64,000 bases of DNA from UBA8919 sp041658185. Lineage in GTDB: Bacteria; Elusimicrobiota; UBA8919. Below are positions 23,296 through 32,334 of this stretch, piece after piece (within the stretch, counting starts at the first letter, position 1; the number at the start of each line of letters is the position of its first letter). The position numbers and the translations under genes are program-made. The notes under the pieces were generated by a model. The model was given only the letters and a program-made list of their open reading frames with translations. It did no database searches and had not been told where the DNA came from. The stretch is taken from NCBI GenBank assembly GCA_041658185.1, contig JBBAAR010000001.1, positions 62,001 to 126,000 of the forward strand. Direction: 5' to 3'.

Positions 23296-23934
23296 TCATG
23301 GTTTTGGGTTTTTTAAACCGTATTTCTGGAAATCCCCCGTACTATCAAAATCATTCACTGTGCCGGGGTCGTGAACGACGACATATTTCACTTTTTCAGG
23401 GTATTTTTTAATTATGGCGCGGGCGCCGCCGGCGAGCTTTTCAGTTAAAATTTTTTCAAATATCCCTTTCGGAAATATCGCCGGATGACCTTTGCGGTAA
23501 TTAAAACTGGGAAGACAAATTTTGTTTTTGTCTTTTTGGAAGGCGGACAAAAGTTTTTTATATGTTGTTAATTTAACCAGCGGGTGGTCAACTGGCGTAA
23601 AAATTATACCGGCGCAATTTTCGGGCAGATTTTTTATCGCTAACTTCAAAGATGTCAGTTGCTGCGAATTGTAATTACGGTTGACAAAAACATTTATGGA
23701 CATTTGTCCGTTTATTATTTTTTTTTCTTTAAGATATTTTTTAACGAGGTGGGCTTTGTACCCGAGAACGATAACGACATTTTTAATTCCGGATTTTTCA
23801 AAATTTGAAATGATTGTTTCTATAAATGTTTTTTTGCCGGTTTTAAGGAGCGATTTTACTTTGCCGCCGAGCCGGAGGCCTGAGCCTGCGGCAAGAATGA
23901 TTCCCGTTACGGAGAGATTTTGAGAACTATCCAT
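23296..23934 (-). CDS. mocA: MocA-like molybdopterin nucleotidyltransferase
   Basis: A 212-residue MobA-like NTP transferase. The nucleotide loop GIILAAGSGLRLGGKVKSL (11-29), VNRNYNSQQLTSL, metal-site PVDHP (114-118), YRKGHPAIFP (147-156) and the C-terminal DPGTVNDFDSTGDF are all present, so it should be active. MocA makes the cytosine dinucleotide form of the molybdenum cofactor used by xanthine-dehydrogenase-type enzymes. It is the last gene of the double hydroxylase operon, 4 bp after the FAD subunit. Compare the degenerate version at 2864-3520. Confidence 0.85.
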   Translation of the reverse strand: MDSSQNLSVTGIILAAGSGLRLGGKVKSLLKTGKKTFIETIISNFEKSGIKNVVIVLGYKAHLVKKYLKEKKIINGQMSINVFVNRNYNSQQLTSLKLAIKNLPENCAGIIFTPVDHPLVKLTTYKKLLSAFQKDKNKICLPSFNYRKGHPAIFPKGIFEKILTEKLAGGARAIIKKYPEKVKYVVVHDPGTVNDFDSTGDFQKYGLKNPKP

Positions 23935-23938
23935 TAAA

Positions 23939-24814
23939 TCAGTCCTTTACAATTTCATTTAATGCCTGTTCAAATAAAGGACAGATAACTTCTTTTCTAT
24001 ACTCGGCGGTGGAGCGAAAATCATCTATCGGAGAGGCGAGTTTGCGGATTTCATCTTTGCATTTTTCCGTTAATTCCGGCGAAACCTCGTAACCTGCTAA
24101 AATTTTTGATATGTTTTTTACTTCAATTATCTTAGGTCCTACGGCGCCGAGCGACACGCTGATATAGTCCACTGATTTATTTTTGACGCCGGCAAAAACC
24201 GCCACGGACGCTTTGGCGATTATATGTGATGAGCGTCCGCCGATTTTTTTAAAAGTTCCGGCGAGGAGGAAACCGTCTTTTGCGCTGATTTTCGGGATAA
24301 TAACTGCTGTAATGAGTTCACCGTTGGCAAGTGTTGTCTTTTTGGGACCTGCAAATACATCTAATATATTAATCAACCGGCTGACTTTTGGATTGGTAAT
24401 TTCAACTTTTGCAAAATGAGCCGCAAGAGGAGGAAGGGCGTCGCCGGCAGGAGAAGCATTGGCAATATTCCCGCCGATAGTCGCCCTGTTTGCTATCTGC
24501 GGAGTCCCCATCACTTTTGCCGCAGCAACCAAATCAGGACAATATTTTTTCAATAATTTGCTTTCTGAAATACTGCTGAAAGTCGTAAATGCGCTGATTT
24601 TTATATTTCCCATTTCTTCAACTATGCCGTTCGCTTCGGCGCCTTTCAGCAAAGTGATATCAACAAAACAACTATTTTCGGCATCTACCAGCCCGTCTCT
24701 TAAATAATTAAATAAATCGGTCCCGCCGGCAAGGAAATAAATTTTCTTATCCTGCGGTATTTTGCTCCATAAATCGGTTAATGAAACCGGCTGAATGTAT
24801 TGCGGGTAAATCAT
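23939..24814 (-). CDS. Molybdenum hydroxylase 2, FAD-binding subunit
   Basis: The start is chosen at ATG 24814, giving 291 residues. It makes a 4-bp ATGA overlap with the FeS subunit stop and yields the usual IYPQYIQPVSLTDL opening; the frame extends to 24886 but only as shadow. FAD motifs are canonical: FLAGGTDLFNYL and ATIGGNIANASPAGDALPPLAA. The C-terminal domain ends with RSTAEYRKEVICPL, typical of CoxM/XdhB. Order L-S-M followed by mocA. It passes electrons from the FeS clusters to NAD or another acceptor. Confidence 0.9.
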   Translation of the reverse strand: MIYPQYIQPVSLTDLWSKIPQDKKIYFLAGGTDLFNYLRDGLVDAENSCFVDITLLKGAEANGIVEEMGNIKISAFTTFSSISESKLLKKYCPDLVAAAKVMGTPQIANRATIGGNIANASPAGDALPPLAAHFAKVEITNPKVSRLINILDVFAGPKKTTLANGELITAVIIPKISAKDGFLLAGTFKKIGGRSSHIIAKASVAVFAGVKNKSVDYISVSLGAVGPKIIEVKNISKILAGYEVSPELTEKCKDEIRKLASPIDDFRSTAEYRKEVICPLFEQALNEIVKD

Positions 24815-25311
24815 TTTTTCCCTCTTAAAAATACCGCCGCTTTTTTTACTGCGCTGAATATTTTTGAATAACCGGTGCAGCGGCACAGATTACCGGAAAT
24901 CGCGGCGCGTATTTCTTCGGAAGATGGCGTTAAAGTCCTGTCAAGCAAAACCGAAGCTGCAAGTATTATGCCGGGAATGCAGAACCCGCACTGGACGGCG
25001 CCTTCTTCAATAAAAATCTTTTGGAGCGGGTGAAGTTCGCCTTTTTTAGATATGCCGGCAATCGTAATAATGTTTTTGCCTACCGCCTGACCAACCGGAA
25101 AGATGCAGGAATTTACTATTTTGCCGTCTATAATCACGGTGCAACTGCCGCATTCACCCTGCTCGCAGCCCGCTTTCACTTCAATATGATTAAGGTCTTC
25201 GCGCAATACTTTTAGCAGCGTTTTGAGCGGATTGCAGAACACCGTGACCTTTTCGCCGTTCAAGATAAATGATAAGTCCCTCGCTTCACTCGGGACAAGT
25301 TTTTTTTCCAT
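24811..25311 (-). CDS. Molybdenum hydroxylase 2, [2Fe-2S] subunit
   Basis: A 166-residue two-cluster FeS subunit. Ferredoxin-type ligands lie in AGCEQGECGSCTV plus a later NSC; helical-domain ligands lie in VQCGFCIPG and LCRCTGYSK. All eight cysteines are kept. The N-terminal dozen residues (EKKLVPSEARDLSFI) come from a palindromic GTCCC...GGGAC repeat-like sequence at about 25268-25292, so the true protein may effectively begin at FILNGEKV. It starts 4 bp after the large subunit stop. Confidence 0.92.
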   Translation of the reverse strand: MEKKLVPSEARDLSFILNGEKVTVFCNPLKTLLKVLREDLNHIEVKAGCEQGECGSCTVIIDGKIVNSCIFPVGQAVGKNIITIAGISKKGELHPLQKIFIEEGAVQCGFCIPGIILAASVLLDRTLTPSSEEIRAAISGNLCRCTGYSKIFSAVKKAAVFLRGKK

Positions 25312-25315
25312 AATT

Positions 25316-27613
25316 TTATTTTTGTCTTTTTATATCCAGCAGCACTTCGGGCGTTGCGGGTAATTTATTCGTCCGCCACCCCGTGGCATTATAAATTGCA
25401 TTCGCTATAGCCGTAGCCGGAGTAATCATCGGCGGCTCGCCGAGCCCTTTTGCGCCGTAAGGACCGTCGTGATACGGTTCTTCAACGATTATCGGAATAA
25501 TTTCGGGAATATCGGACGATGTCGGAATTAAATATCCCGCGAAACTCGGATTTATTATTACGCCGTTTTTAAGCACGAGATTTTCCGTTAAAGCATAGCC
25601 CATACTCTGAATAACGCCGCCTTCAATCTGACCTTCGCAGAGCTGCGGATTTATCGCCTTGCCTATGTCATGCCCGCTGACCAGTTTTTTTACGCTCACC
25701 TCGCCGGTTTCCGTATTAACTTTTACAATTGCCGCAGTCGCCGAATACGAATATGCATAATACGCCTTGCCCTGACCGTTTTCCTGAGAAAAAGTTACAT
25801 CTTCGCCGGCGTACCAGCCGTTTGAAGTAAGATTTATTCTTTTACCGTAACATTTTTTGACAACGTCCTGATAACTGACTTTCTTTTTAGGGGCGGCTGA
25901 TAAAAAATAATTTTTACCGTCGGATTTAACGACTCCGCTTTTTACATTAAGCATTTCCAGAACCATTTTATCTATTCTTGAACGAATAATTTCCGCTGCG
26001 TTTTTTACGGCATTACCGGACATCAGCGTTGACCTTGATGCGACCGTAGGTCCGCTGTCCGGAACACGGGTGGTATCCGGCTTCATCACCCTTACAAAGT
26101 TATACGGAGCGCCGAGCGTTTCCGCGGCAATCTGCGAAATAACCGTAAACACGCCCTGTCCGAGTTCAGTGTTGCCGATGGCTATTAAAACGGTGCCGTC
26201 TTTTTGGACCTGGACATAACTTCCCGCGCGGTCTAAATATTTTCCGCCGGCGCCGAGACCCACCCCATAAAAACTTGCCGCAATGCCTATGCCTGTGCGA
26301 ATCGTGCCAGTGCGTAATTCCGGAGGCAAATATATTTTATCCCAGTCCGATTTTTTTACGACTTGCCTGACGACTTTCTCCAGTCCGCAGGAACGTGTGA
26401 TTTTCTGGCCGGTGGCAGTCCGGGAACCGATTCTCATCATATTGAGCCGTCTCAATTCCAACGGCGAAATGTTCAATTTAACGGCTAATTCGTCAATCAG
26501 CGATTCATTGGCAAAAGTCACCTGCGGCTGGCCGAAACCGCGGAACGCGCCGCACGGCACTTTATTTGTGGCAGCGCAAATCGCTTCAATTTTAACATTG
26601 GGAATATTATAGGGACCGGCCGCATGAACGGCGCCGCGCCATAAAACCACCGGACTTAAAGTTGAAAACGCACCACCGTCTAAAATATATCGGACATTAG
26701 CCGCGGTTATTTTTCCTTTTTTATCGGCGCCATATTTTATTTCAATGTAACTGGGATGGCGTTTTGACATTGACTGAAAGTCCTCTTCGCGGGAATAAAT
26801 AATTTTTACCGGTTTTTTGGATAAATAAGCCGCAAGTGCGGCGTGCCCCGCAACTATTGAAGGGACGTCCTCTTTACCGCCGAAGCCGCCGCCGGTTGTC
26901 ACCTGTACTATCCGCACTTTATTTTGCGGAACATTAAGAATATGAGATATTGCATCGTGGATATAAAACGGACACTGCATAGAACCGTAAATAACAACTC
27001 CGCCTTCCGGCGTAGGATCCGCTATCATCCCCTGCGGCTCAAGGTAAGCATGCACTTGATAGTTAGTGGTATATGTCCCGCCGACTTCAATATAGGCATT
27101 CTTAAACGCCTTTTCCGCATTGCCTCGGACAATATCGTATTTCCTGAAAATATTATCGGTGCCGAAAATTTTAACAGCATCTTTTTTTAACGACTGATGA
27201 ACATCGGTAATAGCCGGCAGTTCCTGGTATGTGACCTCCACTTTTTTGGCGGCAAATTTTGCAATCTCCGGCGTTTTTGCGACGACGAGCGCAATCGGCT
27301 GACCGTGAAATAATACCCTGTCAGAAGCTAATAGCGGATAATCATTTAACACAAACGGGACTTCATTTTTGCCGGGAATATCCTTGTGCGTATAAACCGC
27401 TACAACACCGTCTATTTTTAAGGCAGGAGCGGAATTTAATGACTTTATATTTCCGTGAGGTACCGTTGAACGGACAGTGGCGCCGTAAAGCATATCGCCG
27501 AATTTATAATCGTCTATGTATTTCGCGATGCCCGTGACCTTTTCAAATACATCGTTTCGGGTTACGGACTTACCTACTGAATGGAAATTATCTTTAGATA
27601 TGTTTTTTTTCAT
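25316..27613 (-). CDS. Molybdenum hydroxylase 2, molybdopterin-binding subunit (xanthine dehydrogenase-like)
   Basis: A 765-residue large subunit with all cofactor and active-site motifs: GSMQCPFYIHDAI, TTGGGFGGKEDV, CGAFRGFGQPQV, GNTELGQGVFT, SRSTLMSGNAV and GAKGLGEPPM with the catalytic Glu. The FRGFGQPQ loop is the form typical of xanthine/hypoxanthine dehydrogenases, with the substrate-orienting Arg. The hammerhead domain occupies about 20-125. It is separated by 53 bp from the FeS subunit of hydroxylase 3 and is co-directional, so one operon is likely. A purine substrate is favoured but not proven. Confidence 0.9.
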   Translation of the reverse strand: MKKNISKDNFHSVGKSVTRNDVFEKVTGIAKYIDDYKFGDMLYGATVRSTVPHGNIKSLNSAPALKIDGVVAVYTHKDIPGKNEVPFVLNDYPLLASDRVLFHGQPIALVVAKTPEIAKFAAKKVEVTYQELPAITDVHQSLKKDAVKIFGTDNIFRKYDIVRGNAEKAFKNAYIEVGGTYTTNYQVHAYLEPQGMIADPTPEGGVVIYGSMQCPFYIHDAISHILNVPQNKVRIVQVTTGGGFGGKEDVPSIVAGHAALAAYLSKKPVKIIYSREEDFQSMSKRHPSYIEIKYGADKKGKITAANVRYILDGGAFSTLSPVVLWRGAVHAAGPYNIPNVKIEAICAATNKVPCGAFRGFGQPQVTFANESLIDELAVKLNISPLELRRLNMMRIGSRTATGQKITRSCGLEKVVRQVVKKSDWDKIYLPPELRTGTIRTGIGIAASFYGVGLGAGGKYLDRAGSYVQVQKDGTVLIAIGNTELGQGVFTVISQIAAETLGAPYNFVRVMKPDTTRVPDSGPTVASRSTLMSGNAVKNAAEIIRSRIDKMVLEMLNVKSGVVKSDGKNYFLSAAPKKKVSYQDVVKKCYGKRINLTSNGWYAGEDVTFSQENGQGKAYYAYSYSATAAIVKVNTETGEVSVKKLVSGHDIGKAINPQLCEGQIEGGVIQSMGYALTENLVLKNGVIINPSFAGYLIPTSSDIPEIIPIIVEEPYHDGPYGAKGLGEPPMITPATAIANAIYNATGWRTNKLPATPEVLLDIKRQK

Positions 27614-27666
27614 AATCTGACGAGAATGCCGAAATTATCCTTCAGCAATCTTGGGATTTACAATTT

Positions 27667-28131
27667 TTATATTTTTTTAACTTTGACTTTTTTGAATGCT
27701 TTGAATATGGCATCGTATCCCGTACACCTGCACAGATGACCGCCGAGCGCTATTTTTATGTCATCGTCGGTGGGATTTTGCGTTCTCTTAAACAGGGCTT
27801 CGCCGGCCATAATAAAACCGGGTGTGCAGAAACCGCACTGCACGGCGCCTTCTTCAAGCATTGACTTCTGCAACTCCGTAATACCTGCGTCGGAAACGGC
27901 TTCAACGGTGATTATTTCGCTGCCGGACGCTTCAACTCCCAAAATGAGACAGGAGCGGACTGGCTTGCCGTTCATAATTACAGTGCAGGCGCCGCATTCG
28001 CCGTTGCCGCAGCCGCACTTCGTGCCGGTGAGTTCAAAGACATCCCGCAGTACTTCAAGTAGCGTCATATTAGGGACGAGCTCGGCAGTTTTTATCTCAC
28101 CGTTTAATTTGATTTTTATATTATATTTCAT
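27667..28131 (-). CDS. Molybdenum hydroxylase 3, [2Fe-2S] subunit
   Basis: A 154-residue small subunit. The first cluster is in TKCGCGNGECGACTV with the fourth Cys in RSC; the second cluster is in VQCGFCTPG and LCRCTGYDA. The start overlaps the FAD-subunit stop by one base (TAATG), a classic coupling arrangement. The protein ends with a basic KKVKVKKI tail. It is the last of the L-M-S set of hydroxylase 3. Confidence 0.92.
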   Translation of the reverse strand: MKYNIKIKLNGEIKTAELVPNMTLLEVLRDVFELTGTKCGCGNGECGACTVIMNGKPVRSCLILGVEASGSEIITVEAVSDAGITELQKSMLEEGAVQCGFCTPGFIMAGEALFKRTQNPTDDDIKIALGGHLCRCTGYDAIFKAFKKVKVKKI

Positions 28132-28997
28132 TAAAACGTTACCCCGAAAATTTTAGAAATTCCGGTTTTCAGAAAATACTCTACCATAAAGCGTTTGTAT
28201 TCCGGAGTGGCACGCAGAGATGTTGCCCTCGGATTTATCTCGGAATTTATAACGGCTGCCGCCTGTTTTATCAAATCCAAAGTGATTTTTTTGCCCGACA
28301 AAATCTCCTCCGCTTTTTTTGACCTGTAGGGCGTGGGCATAACGGTTCCGAATGCCGCACGCACCTGACACTCCCCAATATTTTTTAAATTCACAACCAG
28401 AATAGAGCAATTGACCGATGCCAGGTCCATACCTTTCACTCGCTGTCTCCTCATATAATAACCTGCCGTCAACTGCGGGTAAAAAGGAAGAATTATTTTT
28501 GTTACTATTTCGCCGCGCGCAAGCACCGTATTGTTGGGACCCGTAACGAATTTATGGAGCGGAATGAGTTTTTTGTTATTATTGCTGGAAACTTCTACCG
28601 ACGCATGAAGTGCTGTAAGAGGCGTAAGTGTCTCGGCGCCGGGCGAGGCGTTTATTATGTTGCCGCCGACGGTAGCCCTGTTCCTTATTTCATAACATCC
28701 CATAATTTTTGCGGCATAACTTAAAAGCGAGTACGGGCCTTTGAGCAGAGGTGATTCGGCCAGTTCGTTCATAGTCGTAAGCGGACCTATTTCTATGCCT
28801 TTGTCGGTTTTCGCCACGCCGGAAAGCCACTTGATTTTTTTCAAGTCCACAACGACTACGGGTTTTATTTTACCGGAACGGATGTTGACGATGACATCGG
28901 TACCGCCGGCAAGTATGCGGGCGTTTTCATTACGGTTTAACGCCGTGAACGCTTCGTTTAACGTCTGAGGTGCAAAATAATCAAACCGCGAAAACAT
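28131..28997 (-). CDS. Molybdenum hydroxylase 3, FAD-binding subunit
   Basis: A 288-residue CoxM/XdhB-type subunit with RILAGGTDVIVN and ATVGGNIINASPGAETLTPLTAL as FAD motifs and the C-terminal YRSKKAEEILSGKK and ATPEYKRFMVEYFL features. It starts 2 bp after the large-subunit stop. The motifs are less degenerate than those of hydroxylase 1, so normal FAD binding is expected. Confidence 0.9.
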   Translation of the reverse strand: MFSRFDYFAPQTLNEAFTALNRNENARILAGGTDVIVNIRSGKIKPVVVVDLKKIKWLSGVAKTDKGIEIGPLTTMNELAESPLLKGPYSLLSYAAKIMGCYEIRNRATVGGNIINASPGAETLTPLTALHASVEVSSNNNKKLIPLHKFVTGPNNTVLARGEIVTKIILPFYPQLTAGYYMRRQRVKGMDLASVNCSILVVNLKNIGECQVRAAFGTVMPTPYRSKKAEEILSGKKITLDLIKQAAAVINSEINPRATSLRATPEYKRFMVEYFLKTGISKIFGVTF

Positions 28998-28999
28998 AT

Positions 29000-31282
29000 C
29001 TATTTTTCCTTTAATTTTATAAGCAATTTATCGGCTGTCATAGGCAATTCAAAAAACTCAATGCCTGTTCCGTTGCTTACAGCGTTGCCAACCGCCGACG
29101 GTAAAGCCACAATTGCATGCTCCCCTAAACTCCTGGCGCCGAACGGGCCGCCTGCCTCCGGCGTCTCAACAAAAATTACATCCATCTCGCAATGGAAAAT
29201 ATCTTCAGGAGTCGGGATTTTATAATCGGTGAAATGGTCGGTTCTCATTTTGCCGGTATCGGAATAAATTATACTTTCGTATATTGCGGAACCCAACCCC
29301 TGAACCATCGCACCGACAATTTGTCCGCGGGCAAGTTTGGGATTTATGATTTTTCCGGCATCTATCGCAGTTACCATTTTCAGCGGAGTTATAACGCCGG
29401 TTTCCCTGTCAATTTCTATTATAGTCGCCTGGCAGCCGCCGGTCCATTCGCCCACGCATCTGCCCTGTCCGGTTTCCCTGTCTGCTGTCTGGATGTTAGG
29501 CATAAAATAACCGTAGCCGACGACAGGTCCCCCTTCGGTATGCCCGTCCTCAAACATATAACCGTGTATAATCCGCTCTATCGGAATTTTCTTTTTCGGT
29601 TTGTTTTTTACAAAAACTAAGCCCTTTTCATAAACCAGATTTTTCGCAGGCGTCTTAAAAACATAAGCCGCATTTTGTTTTATTTTTTCTATTGCGTCCT
29701 CGCAGGCGGTAACTATCGCATTTCCGACCGACCATGTGCCGCGGGAAGCGACCGTCTGCCACTCGTAAGGAGAGAACTGCGTGTCGGTTTCCCTCGCCAT
29801 ATGTATTTTTTCAAACGGGAGCTGCAGTTTTTCCGCGCAAATCTGGCTAAGCACCGTTAATGCGCCCTGCCCGTAGTCAATAGTTCCCATAGAAAGATTG
29901 ATTGAACCGTCCGGCGCAAATTTTACTATCGCGCAAGAGGCGGCATTAGTTGTCATAACAGGCGACTTCATAAAACAAGCAAGTCCTTTCGCGATGATTT
30001 TATTTTCTCTGACAACTTTTCTGTCTTTATCAAATTCAATTGCAGCCGCTGCTTTTTTGATGCAGACATCCAGCCGTCCATTGTGTTTTTGTATAATCTG
30101 ACCTATCTGGTTTGTCCCGCCCGGTTTCCAGCAGTTTTTAAGACGAATCTGAACGGGGTCAATGCCAAGTTTTTTTGCGATGATGTCAAGTTGCCGCTCC
30201 GTCATCCAATTACCCTCGGGATGACCGTACCCGCGGAATGCTCCTACGAAAGGCAGGTTTGTATAAACGCCGTAAGCGTCTATTTTGATATTGTCAATCA
30301 TATAGGGCCCGCAAGCGTTCTGACCGCCGCCGCAGACGACAGGCAGGCAGTAATCCGCATATGCGCCGGAGTTAAAATACATCTGTATATCAACCGCAAC
30401 TATTTTTCCGTCTTTTTTCACGCCCGTTTTTATTTTCCCGCGCATCCCTCTGCCTAAGAGCGAGCCGTAAAACGCTTCTTCTCGCGATAAAATCAGGCGG
30501 ACGGGACGGCCGGGGACGAATTTTGAAATATAAGCGACGAGAGGTTCTATGGTTACGTCCGATTTGCCGCCGAACCCGCCGCCGACATAAGGCACCCGCA
30601 CCCGGATTTTGTTGTGAGGCAGTTCAAACATTTTTGCGAGCACTTCCCTGAGGACAAACGGCGATTGACTGGACGCCGTTATCTCTATAAATCCCTCTTT
30701 TTTCCACAAGGCAACGCAGGAATGGGTCTCTAATTGTGTGTGACTTATATGCGGAAGCGAGAAATCGTTGGAAAGTATAAGGTCGCAGTCCTGGAATCCT
30801 TTTTCTACTATACCTTTTTTCAATTTGTAGTGATGAAAAATATTTGTGCCGGCGGCGGAGTGTACGAGCGGCGCATCTTTTTTTACCGCATCATAGACGT
30901 CAAAAACGGCAGGCAGCGGCTCGTATTCAATTTTGACAAGTGAAGCGGAATATGCGGCAATCTCTTCGTCGTCTGCAATAACCGCCGCGACCGGCTCACC
31001 GACAAACCTTACTTTTTTAACTGCAATCGGCGACTGGTCGCCGGTAATTACTTCTATTTTTTTATCGCAGGAGGCGCCTGTAACTATTTTTTTTACACCT
31101 GCTATTTTTTCCGCGGCAGAAATATCTATTTTTTTTATCCGGGCGTGTGCGTGAGGCGAACGTATAATCTTGGCGGTAAGAAGCCCTGCAAACTTGAAAT
31201 CCGGTGTGAACTGCGCTTCGCCGGTCACTTTTTCAAATCCGTCGGAACGCATAATATTTTTACCAACAGTATTAAATTTCAT
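29000..31282 (-). CDS. Molybdenum hydroxylase 3, molybdopterin-binding subunit
   Basis: A 760-residue xanthine-oxidase-family large subunit: hammerhead domain (about 17-120), then ASSQSPFVLREVLA, VPYVGGGFGGKSDV, VGAFRGYGHPEG, GTIDYGQGALT, SRGTWSVGNAI and GARSLGEHAIV with the catalytic Glu. The substrate loop (FRGYGHPEG) and SLGEHAIV differ from hydroxylases 1 and 2, so the three enzymes probably act on different substrates. It is the first gene of a seven-gene operon (L-M-S, L-S-M, mocA). The promoter at 31296-31323 leaves only a few bases of leader. Confidence 0.9.
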   Translation of the reverse strand: MKFNTVGKNIMRSDGFEKVTGEAQFTPDFKFAGLLTAKIIRSPHAHARIKKIDISAAEKIAGVKKIVTGASCDKKIEVITGDQSPIAVKKVRFVGEPVAAVIADDEEIAAYSASLVKIEYEPLPAVFDVYDAVKKDAPLVHSAAGTNIFHHYKLKKGIVEKGFQDCDLILSNDFSLPHISHTQLETHSCVALWKKEGFIEITASSQSPFVLREVLAKMFELPHNKIRVRVPYVGGGFGGKSDVTIEPLVAYISKFVPGRPVRLILSREEAFYGSLLGRGMRGKIKTGVKKDGKIVAVDIQMYFNSGAYADYCLPVVCGGGQNACGPYMIDNIKIDAYGVYTNLPFVGAFRGYGHPEGNWMTERQLDIIAKKLGIDPVQIRLKNCWKPGGTNQIGQIIQKHNGRLDVCIKKAAAAIEFDKDRKVVRENKIIAKGLACFMKSPVMTTNAASCAIVKFAPDGSINLSMGTIDYGQGALTVLSQICAEKLQLPFEKIHMARETDTQFSPYEWQTVASRGTWSVGNAIVTACEDAIEKIKQNAAYVFKTPAKNLVYEKGLVFVKNKPKKKIPIERIIHGYMFEDGHTEGGPVVGYGYFMPNIQTADRETGQGRCVGEWTGGCQATIIEIDRETGVITPLKMVTAIDAGKIINPKLARGQIVGAMVQGLGSAIYESIIYSDTGKMRTDHFTDYKIPTPEDIFHCEMDVIFVETPEAGGPFGARSLGEHAIVALPSAVGNAVSNGTGIEFFELPMTADKLLIKLKEK

Positions 31283-31295
31283 ATTTTATATCTAT

Positions 31296-31323
31296 ATTTT
31301 AGAAAAAAAATATTATTTTGCAA
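31296..31323 (-). promoter_or_regulatory. Promoter of the double molybdenum hydroxylase operon
   Basis: Minus strand TTGCAA (31318-31323), 16 bp, TAAAAT (31296-31301). The predicted transcription start is only about 7 nt before the ATG at 31282, with no ribosome site: near-leaderless, like operon 1. Confidence 0.5.
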
Positions 31324-31366
31324 GTGGTTTCTGCTGTTTCTAAAAATTTTTATTTGTTTTGAGGTT

Positions 31367-31447
31367 TTTTATTTTCAAGCGAGCGAGCGAAAAGCAAACT
31401 TGTTTGTTTTTCCGAGCGAACGCTGAAAACAAAGAGTTTACTATCCT
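31367..31447. repeat. 81-bp repeat directly after a stop codon, copy 2
   Basis: Same element as 22231-22311, in the same orientation and again directly downstream of a minus-strand TAA. Confidence 0.75.
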
Positions 31448-32323
31448 TTATTTTTTTGGGCTTGCTAACTTTTCTATTGCCTGTTTAACTGCCCCGATAA
31501 CTTCCGTATTTTCATCTTCAACCATGACCGCTTTTTTAAGCGGCTCAATTGCCGATTTATCCCCTATCTCTCCGAGTGCTTTTGCAGATTCAGCTCTTAC
31601 TGTCGGGTTAACATCAGTAAGATTTTTTATCAAATTCACAACGGCAGATTTAAGTTTCAGCGAGGATACCGATTGAATCGCCGTAAGACGGACGCCTTCG
31701 GCTTCGTCGTTAAGATGCTCAACTATAATTGATTGTACCTCCGGTTTATCGGAAAAAACCATCAGTGTTTTCAATGCCGTAATCCTAACGACAGGACGAC
31801 CGTCGGTAAGAAGTTTTTTCAACGAAGGAATGGAAGAGTCGTCCTTAAATTTTGCAAGCGAATTTGCACTATCAATAATCATTCCGCCGTCAGCGTCGTT
31901 AAGCGATTTGAGCAAATGCGGAACTGCCTGTTTATCGCCGATTTCACCGAGTGAAACAGCGGCGCACCGGCGGACCTCTGTATTTTGGTCTTTGAGCAAA
32001 CTGATTAAAGGTAACACAGCATTTTTATTTTTTTCGGTTCCAAGAGAAATTGCGGCGTTTCTTCTTATGAGCCAGTTTGCATCTTTTAGTTTTTGAACAT
32101 TTGTCCTTTTGTCGGTTTTCGGTTTTTCGGTTTTAACGGGCGCTGGCGTTTTTTCGGCACGAGCCGGAGCGGTTACATGCCCCGTAGATTTTTTTGCTTC
32201 ATATTTAGGAGACACTTTGGTTACAGCATCTTTTTTCTCTTCTGCGGAAAGGACAGTGAGAAGTAAAAAGTGAAAAGTGAAAAGTAAAACCATAAACTGA
32301 GAAATCTTCTGTCTGTTTTTCAT
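31448..32323 (-). CDS. Secreted HEAT-repeat protein
   Basis: A 291-residue exported protein. I choose ATG 32323, which has GGAGG 6 bp upstream and gives a normal signal peptide; the open frame extends to 32395. The signal core (MVLLFTFHFLLLTVLS) is coded by a heptamer repeat. After a Lys/Pro-rich linker (about 30-75) come five or six HEAT/PBS-lyase-like repeats of about 31 residues with the KNAVLPLISLLKDQNTEVRRCAA pattern. Such repeats are scaffolds for protein contacts in the periplasm. It starts 11 bp after the deaminase stop. Confidence 0.75.
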   Translation of the reverse strand: MKNRQKISQFMVLLFTFHFLLLTVLSAEEKKDAVTKVSPKYEAKKSTGHVTAPARAEKTPAPVKTEKPKTDKRTNVQKLKDANWLIRRNAAISLGTEKNKNAVLPLISLLKDQNTEVRRCAAVSLGEIGDKQAVPHLLKSLNDADGGMIIDSANSLAKFKDDSSIPSLKKLLTDGRPVVRITALKTLMVFSDKPEVQSIIVEHLNDEAEGVRLTAIQSVSSLKLKSAVVNLIKNLTDVNPTVRAESAKALGEIGDKSAIEPLKKAVMVEDENTEVIGAVKQAIEKLASPKK

Positions 32324-32334
32324 ATTGCCTCCAG

